The notes under the pieces: generated by a model | What the model saw: only the letters and a program-made list of their open reading frames with translations | The model's database searches: none | Told to the model about the DNA's origin: nothing | Position numbers and translations under genes: made by a program | Part shown: piece by piece, positions 7,659 through 15,373 of the stretch | Layout of the letters: each line of letters opens with the position of its first letter | Position numbering within the stretch: the first letter of the stretch is position 1 | NCBI GenBank assembly: GCA_030592565.1 | Contig: JAUVIX010000029.1 | Span: 1-16,905 of the forward strand | Direction of reading: 5' to 3' | Length of the DNA: 16,905 nucleotides | Source of the DNA: Chlorobiota bacterium | GTDB taxonomy: Bacteria > Bacteroidota > Bacteroidia > Bacteroidales > JAADJA01

Positions 7659-8570
7659 TTACAGCCATTTTTTCTTTTTAAAGAAAAAGAACATTGACAA
7701 AGCAATAAATATCATAACTCCTATAACAATCCAGAATGATTTTGGGTCTTGTTGCAACGGAAGATTCAGATTCATTCCGTATAAACCGGTAAGAAATGTA
7801 AGAGGAAGTAAGATGGAAGATATCAAAGTAAGAATTTTTATTATTTCATTAGTGCGGTTAGCCTGAAGTGAGTCAAACGTCCTTGACAAGCCTTCAATAA
7901 GCTCCGCATAATCCTCTGTCATATCCCACATTTGTTTGTAGTAGTCAAGAATATTGCCCCAGTAATCTTCCATATTCTCAGCATAACCTTCAATCTGCCC
8001 CGATTCAAATTTTGTAAATAGAGGAAGTTGAGGTTTAAACATTGTATTCAGTAGAATAATATTTTTTCTGATCACGGAAATACGTTCGATAATACGTTCT
8101 GATCTGACATCTAACAGGCTTCTGTTTATTGCATCCACATCATCACTGATTTTATTAATAATTTTCCGTGTCGCCTTCATCAACCGTTCAAGAATTGTAT
8201 ATAAAAGAGCATCACTGGTGCCAATCTCGAACTCTTCACCGCGATCTGTCTGTTTTTTCCCTTCATCAAACATACTGGTAACAGCAGAGTGCGATTTGCC
8301 AATAGTAACAATGAAGTCCTCTCCCCAGAAAATTTTCACCTCACGGATTCGTAAAAACCTTTTATTACTGTCAAAAAAAGGGAAATGCAGAATTATAAAA
8401 TAGTAGTCATCGTAAATGTCTATCTTTGGTCTTTGGTTATATTCAGCTCTACAGTCTTCAATATCAAGTGGATGAAAGTGAAAGGTTTCCTGAAGATAAC
8501 TTAAATCTTCATCTGAAGGGTTAAGCACATGATGCCACCTGAGTGTTCCGATTTTAATTGTTTCGATCAT
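7659..8570 (-). CDS. corA: CorA-type magnesium/cobalt channel
   Basis: CorA proteins are homopentameric inner-membrane channels for Mg2+ (also Co2+). The signature YGMN is at 264-267 (TGLYGMNLNLP) at the end of the first transmembrane helix (about 246-264); the second helix (about 278-297) is followed by the basic tail KKKKWL. The N-terminal 230 residues form the cytoplasmic funnel domain: HPLDIEDC (33-40), YYFIILHFPFF (56-66), and long helices rich in charge, including SLLDVRSERIIERISVIRKNIILLN. The 303-aa length is normal. It is divergent from hflX across 124 bp and upstream of the outer-membrane protein gene. Mg2+ versus Co2+ or Zn2+ specificity cannot be read from sequence. Confidence 0.93.
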   Translation of the reverse strand: MIETIKIGTLRWHHVLNPSDEDLSYLQETFHFHPLDIEDCRAEYNQRPKIDIYDDYYFIILHFPFFDSNKRFLRIREVKIFWGEDFIVTIGKSHSAVTSMFDEGKKQTDRGEEFEIGTSDALLYTILERLMKATRKIINKISDDVDAINRSLLDVRSERIIERISVIRKNIILLNTMFKPQLPLFTKFESGQIEGYAENMEDYWGNILDYYKQMWDMTEDYAELIEGLSRTFDSLQANRTNEIIKILTLISSILLPLTFLTGLYGMNLNLPLQQDPKSFWIVIGVMIFIALSMFFFFKKKKWL

Positions 8571-8674
8571 AACCCTATTTTTAAAAATGTTAATATTCTA
8601 CATCCCTTTGCTGTTTATATAGTGGCAGCAAAAGTAAGGAAAATATTAGAAACTCAATTTTGATTTTAAAGTCT

Positions 8675-8682
8675 TACCTTTG
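8675..8682 (+). promoter_or_regulatory. -7 element upstream of hflX
   Basis: TACCTTTG matches TAnnTTTG and ends 12 bases before ATG 8695. It overlaps the alternative in-frame TTG at 8680, which argues that translation starts at 8695. Confidence 0.5.
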
Positions 8683-8694
8683 CGCACTATTATT

Positions 8695-9912
8695 ATGGAA
8701 AACAGTTTGAAAAAAAGGAATGATAAAGAGACGGCAATACTCATTGGTGTTATTACGCGAAATGATGCTGAAGAACGTGTGAATGAGTATCTTGATGAGT
8801 TGGAATTTCTTGCCGAAACCGCCGGAGCCGAAACGATTAAACGTTTTGTTCAACGAATTGATGTTAAGGACTCACGAACTTTTGTCGGTTCAGGTAAACT
8901 TGCTGAGATTGCAGTCTTTATTGCTGATAATAAGATTGACATTGCTGTTTTTGATGATGAGCTGAGCCCTTCGCAAATAAGAAATATTGAAAAGGCTTTT
9001 AAATGCCGTATCCTTGACAGAAATAACCTGATACTTGATATTTTTGCTAAAAGAGCGCGTACAGCCCACGCAAAAACGCAGGTTGAACTTGCTCAATATC
9101 AATACCTGTTACCAAGACTGACTCGTATGTGGACACACCTTGAACGTCAGCGTGGTGGTATCGGACTTAGAGGTCCCGGTGAAACCGAAATAGAGACAGA
9201 TCGCCGTATAATCCGCGATAGGATTGCCCTCCTGAAAAAGAAACTTCTCAAAATTGACAAACAGAAAGCCACTCAGCGAAAAAATCGTGGTAAAATGGTT
9301 CAGGTAGCTCTTGTTGGTTATACCAATGTTGGTAAGTCAACCATCATGAATATGTTGAGTAAGTCGGATGTATTTGCTGAAAATAAACTTTTTGCAACCC
9401 TCGATACTACAGTCAGAAAAATGGTTATTAAGAATCTTCCTTTTCTGCTTTCCGATACGGTTGGCTTTATTCGCAAGTTACCCCACGATTTGGTGGAATC
9501 ATTCAAATCAACACTTGACGAAGTCCGCGAATCGGATATTCTCGTCCTGATTGCCGATATCTCACACTCTGATTTTGAGGAGCATATTAATGTTGTAAAA
9601 CAAACGCTTGCAGAACTTGATGCAGGCAACAAACCCACAATAATGGTCTTCAATAAAATTGATGCTTACACATTTACTCAAAAAGAAGACGACGACCTGA
9701 CACCAGCAACCAAAGAGAACCTGAGCCTTGATGATCTGAAGAAGACCTGGCTTGCTAAGGCTCACACACCAACACTTTTCATCTCTGCAAAGAAGAAGCA
9801 AAATATCGAAGAGTTTAAAAAGGTGCTTTATGATGAAGTTAGAAAAATACATACCGTACGTTATCCCTATAACGACTTTCTGTACGAGGATTATGAGGTG
9901 GGGGATGGTTAG
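8695..9912 (+). CDS. hflX: Ribosome-associated GTPase HflX
   Basis: HflX is an Obg-HflX family GTPase that binds the 50S subunit and can split stalled or heat-damaged ribosomes. The N-terminal HflX domain contains FVGSGKLAEI (63-72), VFDDELSPSQIRNIEK (85-100) and ILDRNNLILDIFAKRARTAHAKTQVELAQ. The glycine-rich RGGIGLRGPGETEIETDRR linker (153-171) follows. The G domain has the P-loop GYTNVGKST (208-216), DTVGFIRKLPHDLVESF (254-270), NKID (320-323) and SAKKKQNIEE. At 405 residues it is normal length. The start at 8695 is preferred because the promoter element overlaps the earlier TTG. A hairpin at 9954-9981 may end the transcript. Confidence 0.96.
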   Translation: MENSLKKRNDKETAILIGVITRNDAEERVNEYLDELEFLAETAGAETIKRFVQRIDVKDSRTFVGSGKLAEIAVFIADNKIDIAVFDDELSPSQIRNIEKAFKCRILDRNNLILDIFAKRARTAHAKTQVELAQYQYLLPRLTRMWTHLERQRGGIGLRGPGETEIETDRRIIRDRIALLKKKLLKIDKQKATQRKNRGKMVQVALVGYTNVGKSTIMNMLSKSDVFAENKLFATLDTTVRKMVIKNLPFLLSDTVGFIRKLPHDLVESFKSTLDEVRESDILVLIADISHSDFEEHINVVKQTLAELDAGNKPTIMVFNKIDAYTFTQKEDDDLTPATKENLSLDDLKKTWLAKAHTPTLFISAKKKQNIEEFKKVLYDEVRKIHTVRYPYNDFLYEDYEVGDG

Positions 9913-9953
9913 GTGGTAAGGCAGAGACGAACAGCTATTCGTATATTTTGATA

Positions 9954-9981
9954 ATGTGACAAGTGTGAATGCTTATCACAT
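9954..9981 (+). terminator. Possible terminator hairpin after hflX
   Basis: ATGTGACAAG (9954-9963) pairs with CTTATCACAT (9972-9981) with a single C-A mismatch and an 8-base loop, followed by ATTTTGAATTTTT. The stem is AT-rich and the T tract is interrupted, so this is a weak call. It lies 41 bp after the hflX stop and just ahead of lnt. Confidence 0.4.
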
Positions 9982-10000
9982 ATTTTGAATTTTTATAAAC

Positions 10001-10008
10001 TACTTTTG
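10001..10008 (+). promoter_or_regulatory. -7 element directly upstream of lnt
   Basis: TACTTTTG matches TAnnTTTG and is only four bases before the lnt ATG. If used, the transcript would be leaderless or nearly so. No TTG is present at the canonical -33 distance; the nearest is at 9985-9987. Confidence 0.4.
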
Positions 10009-10012
10009 TAAA

Positions 10013-11608
10013 ATGAAGAAAAAGCACTTATTGTTTCTTTCCTTATTATCAGCGGTTTTACTTACAGTAGGCTGGCCTGTAAACGGCTTCCCGGCATTTC
10101 TGTTTGTAGCATTGGTTCCAATGTTTATAATTGAAGATTATATATTCAATAACAGAGATGACTTTTCAGGATTTAGTATCTTCTTTTATACTTATCCGGG
10201 GTTTTTAATTTGGAATGTACTTACTACCTGGTGGGTGTGGAACTCAACACCTGCGGCCATTGCAGCCTGGACACTGAATGCAATGTTTATGAGTATTGTA
10301 TTTTGGGCTTATCATTTTATCAGAAAAGAGATATATGGAACAAACAAAGGTTATTTCGTGCTTCCATTTGTTTGGATTGCTTTTGAGTTTTTTTACCTAA
10401 ACTGGAAAATTACCTGGACCTGGCTTAACCTTGGAAATGGTTTTGGCAATCAAACCCATTGGATTCAGTGGTATGAATACACAGGTGCTCTTGGGGGGTC
10501 TCTTTGGATTCTTATTGTGAATATTTTACTCTTTTTGGCTATTAAATCAATGCAAACCGGCAATAAAAGAAATTTTATCATAAATTCGGTCTCGGTGTTG
10601 CTCATAATATTAATTCCAATCTTTGTTTCATATTTGATATATTACGGATATACAGAGCAAAAGAATCCGGTCAGGGTGGTTGTTTGTCAGCAGAACCTTG
10701 ATCCCTATTCCGAACAATATTCAACTCCACCAACAGAGGTAGCAAAAATTATTACCGGGCTTGTCGATGAGGTTCTGGATGATTCTGTGTGTTTTGTTGT
10801 TGCTCCGGAGTCAACAATTCAGGAGAATCTTTGGGAGGATAGACTTGATAAATCCCGCGCACTTAAAATATTGCAAGAGTATGTTATTGAGCATCCGCGA
10901 GTAGATATTGTAATTGGTGCATCTACCTATAAAAAGTATAAAGTGAAAGAGAAGAGGGCTTCAACAGCGAGATATTCTGAAATAAACGATTTTTATTATG
11001 AATCGTACAACACTGCTTTTCTAATTGACACTACCGACGAACTTCAGAGGCATCATAAAATGAAACTTACACCAGGCGTGGAATATATGCCATCGTGGGG
11101 TTTTCTTGATAAAATTGCGATAGACCTCGGAGGCTCTGTCGGCTCATTGGGGATTGATAATGAGCAAGTTTTATTAATTGCTGATACAGTGGGAATTGCA
11201 CCCATTATTTGTTATGAATCTGTTTTTGGTGAGTTTTGCGGTGATTATGCCAAAAGAGGCGCACATGTCTTTTTCCTGATTACCAACGACGGCTGGTGGG
11301 GTGATACTCCGGGATACAAACAGCATCTTTTGTTTTCACCTCTGAGGGCAATAGAAACAAGAAGGTGGGTAGTGCAATCCGCCAATACAGGCACATCAGC
11401 ATTTATCGACCAGCGTGGGGATATTCATCAGGCTACCGATTATTGGGTAAGAACAGTAATAAAACAGGATGTGAACCTGAATTCAGAAATTACATTTTAT
11501 GCAGCTTTTGGTGATTATATAGGGCGTATTTCAGCATTTCTTGCTGTATTATTATTGCTGATTTCAATATCTTTTAGTTTAAAAAGAAGAACAAAAGAGC
11601 TAAGATGA
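10013..11608 (+). CDS. lnt: Apolipoprotein N-acyltransferase
   Basis: Lnt transfers an acyl chain from phospholipid to the N-terminal cysteine of apolipoproteins in the inner membrane, the last step of lipoprotein maturation. The first 215 residues hold about six or seven transmembrane helices (for example 8-40, 115-129, 160-178, 190-210). Residues 219-490 are the periplasmic nitrilase-like domain, and 500-523 a final helix. The catalytic triad is visible: Glu266 (APES), Lys349 (HHKMKLTPGVEYMP, eight residues before Glu357 as in known Lnt) and Cys400 (IICYESVFGE), followed by LITNDGWWGDTPG and RAIETRRWVVQSANTGTSAFI. The 531-aa length is usual. The stop overlaps the start of the next gene by 4 bp, so translation is coupled. 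Confidence 0.96.
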   Translation: MKKKHLLFLSLLSAVLLTVGWPVNGFPAFLFVALVPMFIIEDYIFNNRDDFSGFSIFFYTYPGFLIWNVLTTWWVWNSTPAAIAAWTLNAMFMSIVFWAYHFIRKEIYGTNKGYFVLPFVWIAFEFFYLNWKITWTWLNLGNGFGNQTHWIQWYEYTGALGGSLWILIVNILLFLAIKSMQTGNKRNFIINSVSVLLIILIPIFVSYLIYYGYTEQKNPVRVVVCQQNLDPYSEQYSTPPTEVAKIITGLVDEVLDDSVCFVVAPESTIQENLWEDRLDKSRALKILQEYVIEHPRVDIVIGASTYKKYKVKEKRASTARYSEINDFYYESYNTAFLIDTTDELQRHHKMKLTPGVEYMPSWGFLDKIAIDLGGSVGSLGIDNEQVLLIADTVGIAPIICYESVFGEFCGDYAKRGAHVFFLITNDGWWGDTPGYKQHLLFSPLRAIETRRWVVQSANTGTSAFIDQRGDIHQATDYWVRTVIKQDVNLNSEITFYAAFGDYIGRISAFLAVLLLLISISFSLKRRTKELR

Positions 11609-12381
11609 AATTATTTTACAGACATTTCGGCGAAGGAGGGCAACAAGTAATTATTTTGCATGGACTTTTCGGCATATCCGACAATTGGGTGACTATCGGA
11701 AGAAGAATGGCTGAAAAATATGAAGTTTTTATCCTTGATCAACGAAATCACGGGCAGTCACCACACAGCGAAACATTTAATTATTACGCCCTGGTAGATG
11801 ACCTTTACGAATTTATTGAAGACCACGGAATTGTTAATCCTGTTATTATGGGACATTCGATGGGTGGAAAAGTTGCCATGAACTTTGCTCTTGAACACTC
11901 TTCCAAAGTTGACAAGTTAGTGGTGGTGGATATGAGTATCAGAGAGTACAAAGCAAGGAAGCAACACATTGAGATCATTGAAGCATTACTGTCAGTTGAT
12001 TTCATGAAAATAAAATCCAGGGCTGAGGTGGAACGTATTGTTTCACAAAAGGTTGAATCTCCGAGAATAAAGCAATTTGTTTTGAAAAACCTCTACAGGA
12101 TAAATAGCAACACTTTTGGATGGAGGATAAATGTTAAGGCTATATATGACAGCCTTGAATATATTTTTGAAGGGATAAACTCACCCTATACTTTTGACAA
12201 ACCATCGCTTTTTATCAAAGGGGAATTGTCTGATTATATACTTGGGGAAGATTATGAATTGATTAAAAATAATTTTCCAAAAGCGCAATTTCAAACCATT
12301 ATAGGAGCATCGCATTGGGTTCATGCCGAAAAACCGGATGAACTTTGCGATACTTTCATTAGGTTTATGGAGAAGCAATAA
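11605..12381 (+). CDS. YbfF-like alpha/beta-hydrolase (esterase)
   Basis: This cytoplasmic serine hydrolase matches the YbfF branch of the alpha/beta-hydrolase superfamily, whose members cleave short-chain and acyl-CoA-type esters in vitro. The oxyanion-hole motif is LHGLFG (18-23), DQRNHGQSPHS (45-55) is the signature after strand 4, the nucleophile elbow GHSMGGK places Ser85, and the catalytic His is His237 in ASHWVHAEKPDE. The acid is probably Asp109 (VVVDMSI), with Asp210 as an alternative. The lid lies around 115-180. The length of 258 aa is normal. The ATGA overlap with lnt indicates one operon; a link between the esterase and lipoprotein acylation is only suggested by this pairing. No terminator is evident after it before the tRNA promoter. 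Confidence 0.88.
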   Translation: MKLFYRHFGEGGQQVIILHGLFGISDNWVTIGRRMAEKYEVFILDQRNHGQSPHSETFNYYALVDDLYEFIEDHGIVNPVIMGHSMGGKVAMNFALEHSSKVDKLVVVDMSIREYKARKQHIEIIEALLSVDFMKIKSRAEVERIVSQKVESPRIKQFVLKNLYRINSNTFGWRINVKAIYDSLEYIFEGINSPYTFDKPSLFIKGELSDYILGEDYELIKNNFPKAQFQTIIGASHWVHAEKPDELCDTFIRFMEKQ

Positions 12382-12449
12382 TGCTTAAAGGTACTAATTT
12401 CAATACTTTTAACAGTTTGAAATATTTTTTTCTCAATTATCATATTTTT

Positions 12450-12479
12450 TTTGATGAATTAAAAATTTTATTAATTTTG
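12450..12479 (+). promoter_or_regulatory. tRNA-Gln promoter (-33 TTTG, -7 TAATTTTG)
   Basis: TTTG at 12450-12453 and TAATTTTG at 12472-12479 are 18 bases apart, the best match in the window to the two-part Bacteroidota promoter. Transcription should begin near 12484, about 40 bases before the mature tRNA. The rest of 12382-12449 is AT-rich and shows nothing. Confidence 0.7.
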
Positions 12480-12522
12480 CACCTCCTTAAACAAAAAGGA
12501 ATGTTCATTAAAAAGTAAGTAT

Positions 12523-12593
12523 TGTCCTATGGTGTAATGGTAGCACATCTGATTTTGGTTCAGACGGTCTAGGTTCGAATCCTGGTAGGACAA
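12523..12593 (+). tRNA. tRNA-Gln (anticodon UUG)
   Basis: The acceptor strands TGTCCTA and TAGGACA pair fully. The D arm contains GGTGTAATGGTAGC. The anticodon stem TCTGA/TCAGA encloses the loop TTTTGGT with anticodon TTG at 12555-12557. The T arm contains GGTTCGAATCC. The discriminator is A12593. The 3' CCA is not encoded. Read on the other strand it gives a well-known type of spurious peptide. Confidence 0.97.
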
Positions 12594-12606
12594 CACCCGA
12601 AAACAG

Positions 12607-12641
12607 AACGCCCTGTAATTTAAATATTGCGGGGCGTTTTT
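12607..12641 (+). terminator. Intrinsic terminator of tRNA-Gln
   Basis: AACGCCCTG (12607-12615) pairs with CGGGGCGTT (12630-12638) over nine pairs with one G-T, followed by a T run. It starts 14 bases after the tRNA. Confidence 0.85.
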
Positions 12642-12805
12642 GATTTTTATGAAATGATGAATTTCTGTTCGTTGGGATTACTACGGGAATGGCTTGATTG
12701 GGAGGGCTTAATTCCATTGTGGTTGGTCTAAGATCAGGACGGATAAATTGATATAACCTGAAAGAGTCGGAGGCTGAATAATTCAATACTATGTCTTTTT
12801 ATAAA
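12642..12805. other. Gap between tRNA-Gln terminator and the accessory operon
   Basis: No gene, clear terminator for the minus-strand operon, or tRNA-Gln repeat is visible. A 25-codon plus-strand frame from ATG 12654 to TAA at 12731 exists, but nothing supports it as a gene. This is the left edge of the accessory block. Confidence 0.4.
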
Positions 12806-13870
12806 CTAAAACGGCAATTCAATATCATCAGATTCATCACTATTTAACGGTAGGTCATCATCGAATTCTGGATCTTCATTTTCCTCATTGCAATCGCAAT
12901 ATTCGCCATTGGGGCATGTCATCGGATCGCCGGTACAAAAATCAATATCATCACCCGAACCTGGTAAATGTTTTACGTAGGTTGTGTCCCATCCATCTTT
13001 TAGCGTTTCGTATTTCCACTCAAAAGGTAGTTTTTTTGGATAATGAACTTTTAATTTATATGCATCCAATAATTCCAACATTGCTTTTAATATTTTCCTT
13101 ATTTGTATTCCATCCATATCAATATGGTCAGGAAAAACAGTTTGATTAATTCCACTTAGTTGTTCGATTGTAACAAAAGGATTTTCTGTCAGTTGCTTTA
13201 TATCTACTGCACTTCTGATATCAATATTGTCGGGTATTTTGTTTTGCCCGTTTTCTTTCTCTGTAATACTATTCAAATCTTGTATAACCTGCTCAACATA
13301 TCTCTCCATTTTTATAACAGGAAGAAATTTTATTGACTTATCATTAAAAAAAGAATTTAGTTCTTTATCAAGAATGGCAATTTCATAGGAATTATCCAGA
13401 TTGTTATCCTCCTCGATGTCTTCCTCTTCAAGATTTTCATCAAAATCTTTGCACATACAATATTCATCCGGAAAGGGACAATTTTCAGGATCATAATCGC
13501 AAAATTCAATATCAATAATTCCTTTGCTAATCCATTCAACGGGTTTGTTAAAATAGTCAACAAGCACTTTATATGCAATACCGACAGGAAGATATTCAGG
13601 TAAAACAGCACTGAAATTATAAGCCTGCCATAGTTTAATGATTTCTTCAACCATTAATTCCAATTCTTCTTTTGTCAGTTTTTCGGCAGGGGGAAAGTTG
13701 GCTTTGTCAATACCGATCCATTCCTGCATAGGTTTAAGTTCAGTATTTTCCCATTCAATTATATATTCAATACCTTCAGCTTCAGGAGGAATATCGTAAT
13801 ATGGTTTTGCAGGCAGGTCTTTGGCTGCTTTGTGCATCTCTTCAATGAGTTGATTGATGTAAGTTTGCAT
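12806..13870 (-). CDS. Acidic protein with two copies of a four-Cys domain, function unknown
   Basis: I do not recognise a named family. The 354-residue protein consists of two diverged copies of one domain of about 140 residues. Copy 1 (1-142) and copy 2 (about 188-330) share: a helical start (YINQLIEEMHKAAK / YVEQVIQDLNSITE), 'W/L-x-GI-x(2-3)-FP' (WIGIDKANFP / LSGINQTVFP), a helix ending AYNFSAVLPEYLP / AYKLKVHYPKKLP, a [VY]K.L..Y/W segment, and a cysteine cluster. The clusters are C124-x6-C131-x6-C138-x-C140 and C312-x6-C319-x5-C325-x-C327, in the context I[ED]FC..DP..CP...EYC.C. A four-Cys metal site is plausible. An acidic linker (EENLEEEDIEED-like, 143-170) and an acidic tail (330-350) follow each copy. 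There is no signal peptide or membrane segment. It is last in the AbiE-UPF0158 operon, after a 73-bp gap. Confidence 0.75.
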   Translation of the reverse strand: MQTYINQLIEEMHKAAKDLPAKPYYDIPPEAEGIEYIIEWENTELKPMQEWIGIDKANFPPAEKLTKEELELMVEEIIKLWQAYNFSAVLPEYLPVGIAYKVLVDYFNKPVEWISKGIIDIEFCDYDPENCPFPDEYCMCKDFDENLEEEDIEEDNNLDNSYEIAILDKELNSFFNDKSIKFLPVIKMERYVEQVIQDLNSITEKENGQNKIPDNIDIRSAVDIKQLTENPFVTIEQLSGINQTVFPDHIDMDGIQIRKILKAMLELLDAYKLKVHYPKKLPFEWKYETLKDGWDTTYVKHLPGSGDDIDFCTGDPMTCPNGEYCDCNEENEDPEFDDDLPLNSDESDDIELPF

Positions 13871-13943
13871 AGGTTTTTGAATATGGGTTAATTATATTGC
13901 CATCATCGTCATAAAAGCCATTACAAGTGGTATTTCCATATTG
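13871..13943 (-). pseudogene. Remnant of a small Cys-containing frame after the UPF0158 stop
   Basis: In the same frame as the UPF0158 gene, immediately past its TGA, the sequence would read QYGNTTCNGFYDDDGNII, then NPYSKTYAN, and stay open into the start of the next gene (stop at 13842-13844). The C-N-G-[FY]-D-D-D-G-N pattern looks like real protein, not random sequence, and has no start codon of its own. It may be the stub of a small separate gene or a C-terminal extension cut off by the TGA. Confidence is low because the stretch is short. Confidence 0.3.
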
Positions 13944-14513
13944 TCATACTTTATTTAGTTCATTTTCCATTAACTCATATACATATTGTTCGAGCCATTG
14001 TTGCCTGTAATCGAACCAATCCTGGCGATAATCGGAATTGTCAATCAGCCATTTGAAGTTGGCAAAGGGTCGGTTGCGGTTTAGCGAATTAATCAACTTT
14101 TGCTGAAAAATTTTATCAGATACATTATCTGCAAAACCTTCCATAATTCTAAAAGATTCGCGAGATTCCAACGGGTCAATTCGTAGACAGTTTTCCCATT
14201 CATCGTGCTTTAAACCCAAACTATCAACTGTTTCACCTGTCATAGCCTCAAATTCATCTGGGTCATCCAGCACTGTTTCTGTAACAGATTCCATTTCGAG
14301 TGTGTCGGTATTTATAAAACAAACCTCGCCTGCAGATAGATTGTCGGCTATTTCGGCTACAAGTGGTTTATATTTTTCCGGAATTACTATTTTCTCCGGT
14401 TCTTCGTAAATTTTATCCATTAAAAACTTGTGGATTTTTTCAAGTTTCTTTTTGTCCTCCCTTACAGTAGAGAGGATGGGCAAAATTTCGTTTAATAGTT
14501 GTTGTGCGTTCAT
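13944..14513 (-). CDS. UPF0158 family protein
   Basis: This 189-residue cytoplasmic protein carries the UPF0158 hallmark block in its C-terminal half: CLRIDPLESRESFRIMEGFADNV (109-131), then LINSLNRNRPFANFKWLID (140-158), and a Trp/Tyr-rich end (DWFDYRQQWLEQYVYELM, 165-182). The N-terminal part is helical and charged, with a family-like strand AGEVCFINTDT (61-71) before ETVLDDPDEFE. The biochemical role of the family is not established. The ATG overlaps the stop of abiEii by 4 bp, so the gene is translationally coupled to the toxin, an uncommon setting that suggests it belongs to the same system. It has two Cys residues (65, 109) and no enzyme motif that I can recognise. Confidence 0.8.
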   Translation of the reverse strand: MNAQQLLNEILPILSTVREDKKKLEKIHKFLMDKIYEEPEKIVIPEKYKPLVAEIADNLSAGEVCFINTDTLEMESVTETVLDDPDEFEAMTGETVDSLGLKHDEWENCLRIDPLESRESFRIMEGFADNVSDKIFQQKLINSLNRNRPFANFKWLIDNSDYRQDWFDYRQQWLEQYVYELMENELNKV

Positions 14514-15373
14514 GAGGAGTGATGTATTAAAATATTTTTCACAAATTGTTCTACCTTTTTATAAGCATCATTAAAATCAATTAGTTTTCCTTGTGGTAAA
14601 TGATATCCCAAACTGCTTTCCCAGGCTCGTTTGTTTTTTCGGTATTTTATATTGTTTACAAATTGCATTACATTCACAATTTCAATATTTTTATTTGTTG
14701 ACTTTTTGCTAAGAAGTTTGTAGATATCATCGTATTCTTCTTTTCTAACAACTTCAGACAAAATACACAAATCATATATATCACGTGGTCGGTTTCTTTG
14801 CAGGAGTGTTCTTAATTTTTCTGCAATAATTTCGTTGATTGGATAAACAGTAACCTTGCTTGTAATGGCATTACGATCAGAGAAGTAGTGAAATATATGT
14901 TTTGTCACCGGTTTAGAAATAACCTTTTCAGAAAAGCTGATGTCCAGTTTAATTTTAGTTTGCCATCGACTTACCGCTAAAGGCTTTTGATTAGGTTTGT
15001 GGTCAGCTCCCCAAAAAAGAATCGTTACTTCATATCCTTGCGGTATATTTTTATGGATTTGTGGTTTTATTTCTTTTAAATGGAATTTCGCTCCACTATT
15101 TTCCTCTGCCAGCCTAATAATTTTTTGCAACAGTTGTACATCAACATTAAAATCGCTGTCCAATAAAGTAAAATCTAAATCTTCAGAAAACCTATAATCC
15201 TCAAAATAGCATTTTTTAAGACAGGTACCTCCCTTAAAAACAAAGTTTAATTTTATATCATCAAACACAAACATTGCATTTAGAAAATGGCCAAGAACCC
15301 AATCTTTATCAATAACAAACGACTTTACTTTGTTATTTGCTGCAATATTTAGAATTTCTTTTTGTATTATCAT
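14510..15373 (-). CDS. abiEii: AbiEii/AbiGii-family nucleotidyltransferase toxin
   Basis: AbiEii proteins are the toxin half of type IV (AbiE) toxin-antitoxin systems, which can abort phage infection; related MenT toxins add nucleotides to tRNA 3' ends. Nucleotidyltransferase motif I is present: FKGGTCLKK (47-54), then R61-F-S-E-D65-L-D67-F. The second acidic strand is KLDIS (142-146). The C-terminal motifs are EIIAEKLRTLL (181-191) and RPRDIYDL (195-202), as in the DUF1814/AbiEii family. All expected catalytic residues are there, so it should be active. The length of 287 aa is typical. The start overlaps the abiEi stop by 4 bp (TCAT on the plus strand), and its stop overlaps the UPF0158 start by 4 bp. 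The substrate is unknown; tRNA is an inference from relatives. Confidence 0.92.
   Translation of the reverse strand: MIIQKEILNIAANNKVKSFVIDKDWVLGHFLNAMFVFDDIKLNFVFKGGTCLKKCYFEDYRFSEDLDFTLLDSDFNVDVQLLQKIIRLAEENSGAKFHLKEIKPQIHKNIPQGYEVTILFWGADHKPNQKPLAVSRWQTKIKLDISFSEKVISKPVTKHIFHYFSDRNAITSKVTVYPINEIIAEKLRTLLQRNRPRDIYDLCILSEVVRKEEYDDIYKLLSKKSTNKNIEIVNVMQFVNNIKYRKNKRAWESSLGYHLPQGKLIDFNDAYKKVEQFVKNILIHHSS

Noticed and set aside
9955..9980. TGTGA...TCACA resembling a CRP site
   Set aside because: The half sites are 16 bases apart rather than 6, and the wider pairing fits a hairpin; classical CRP sites are not expected here.
12654..12731. 25-codon plus-strand frame after the tRNA-Gln terminator
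   Set aside because: No ribosome site, promoter or recognisable motif; length is within chance expectation.
12508..12786. 92-aa minus-strand reading frame over tRNA-Gln
   Set aside because: Its C-terminal part (GFEPRPSEPKSDVLPLHHR) is simply the antisense translation of the tRNA, a common database artefact, and it runs through the terminator.
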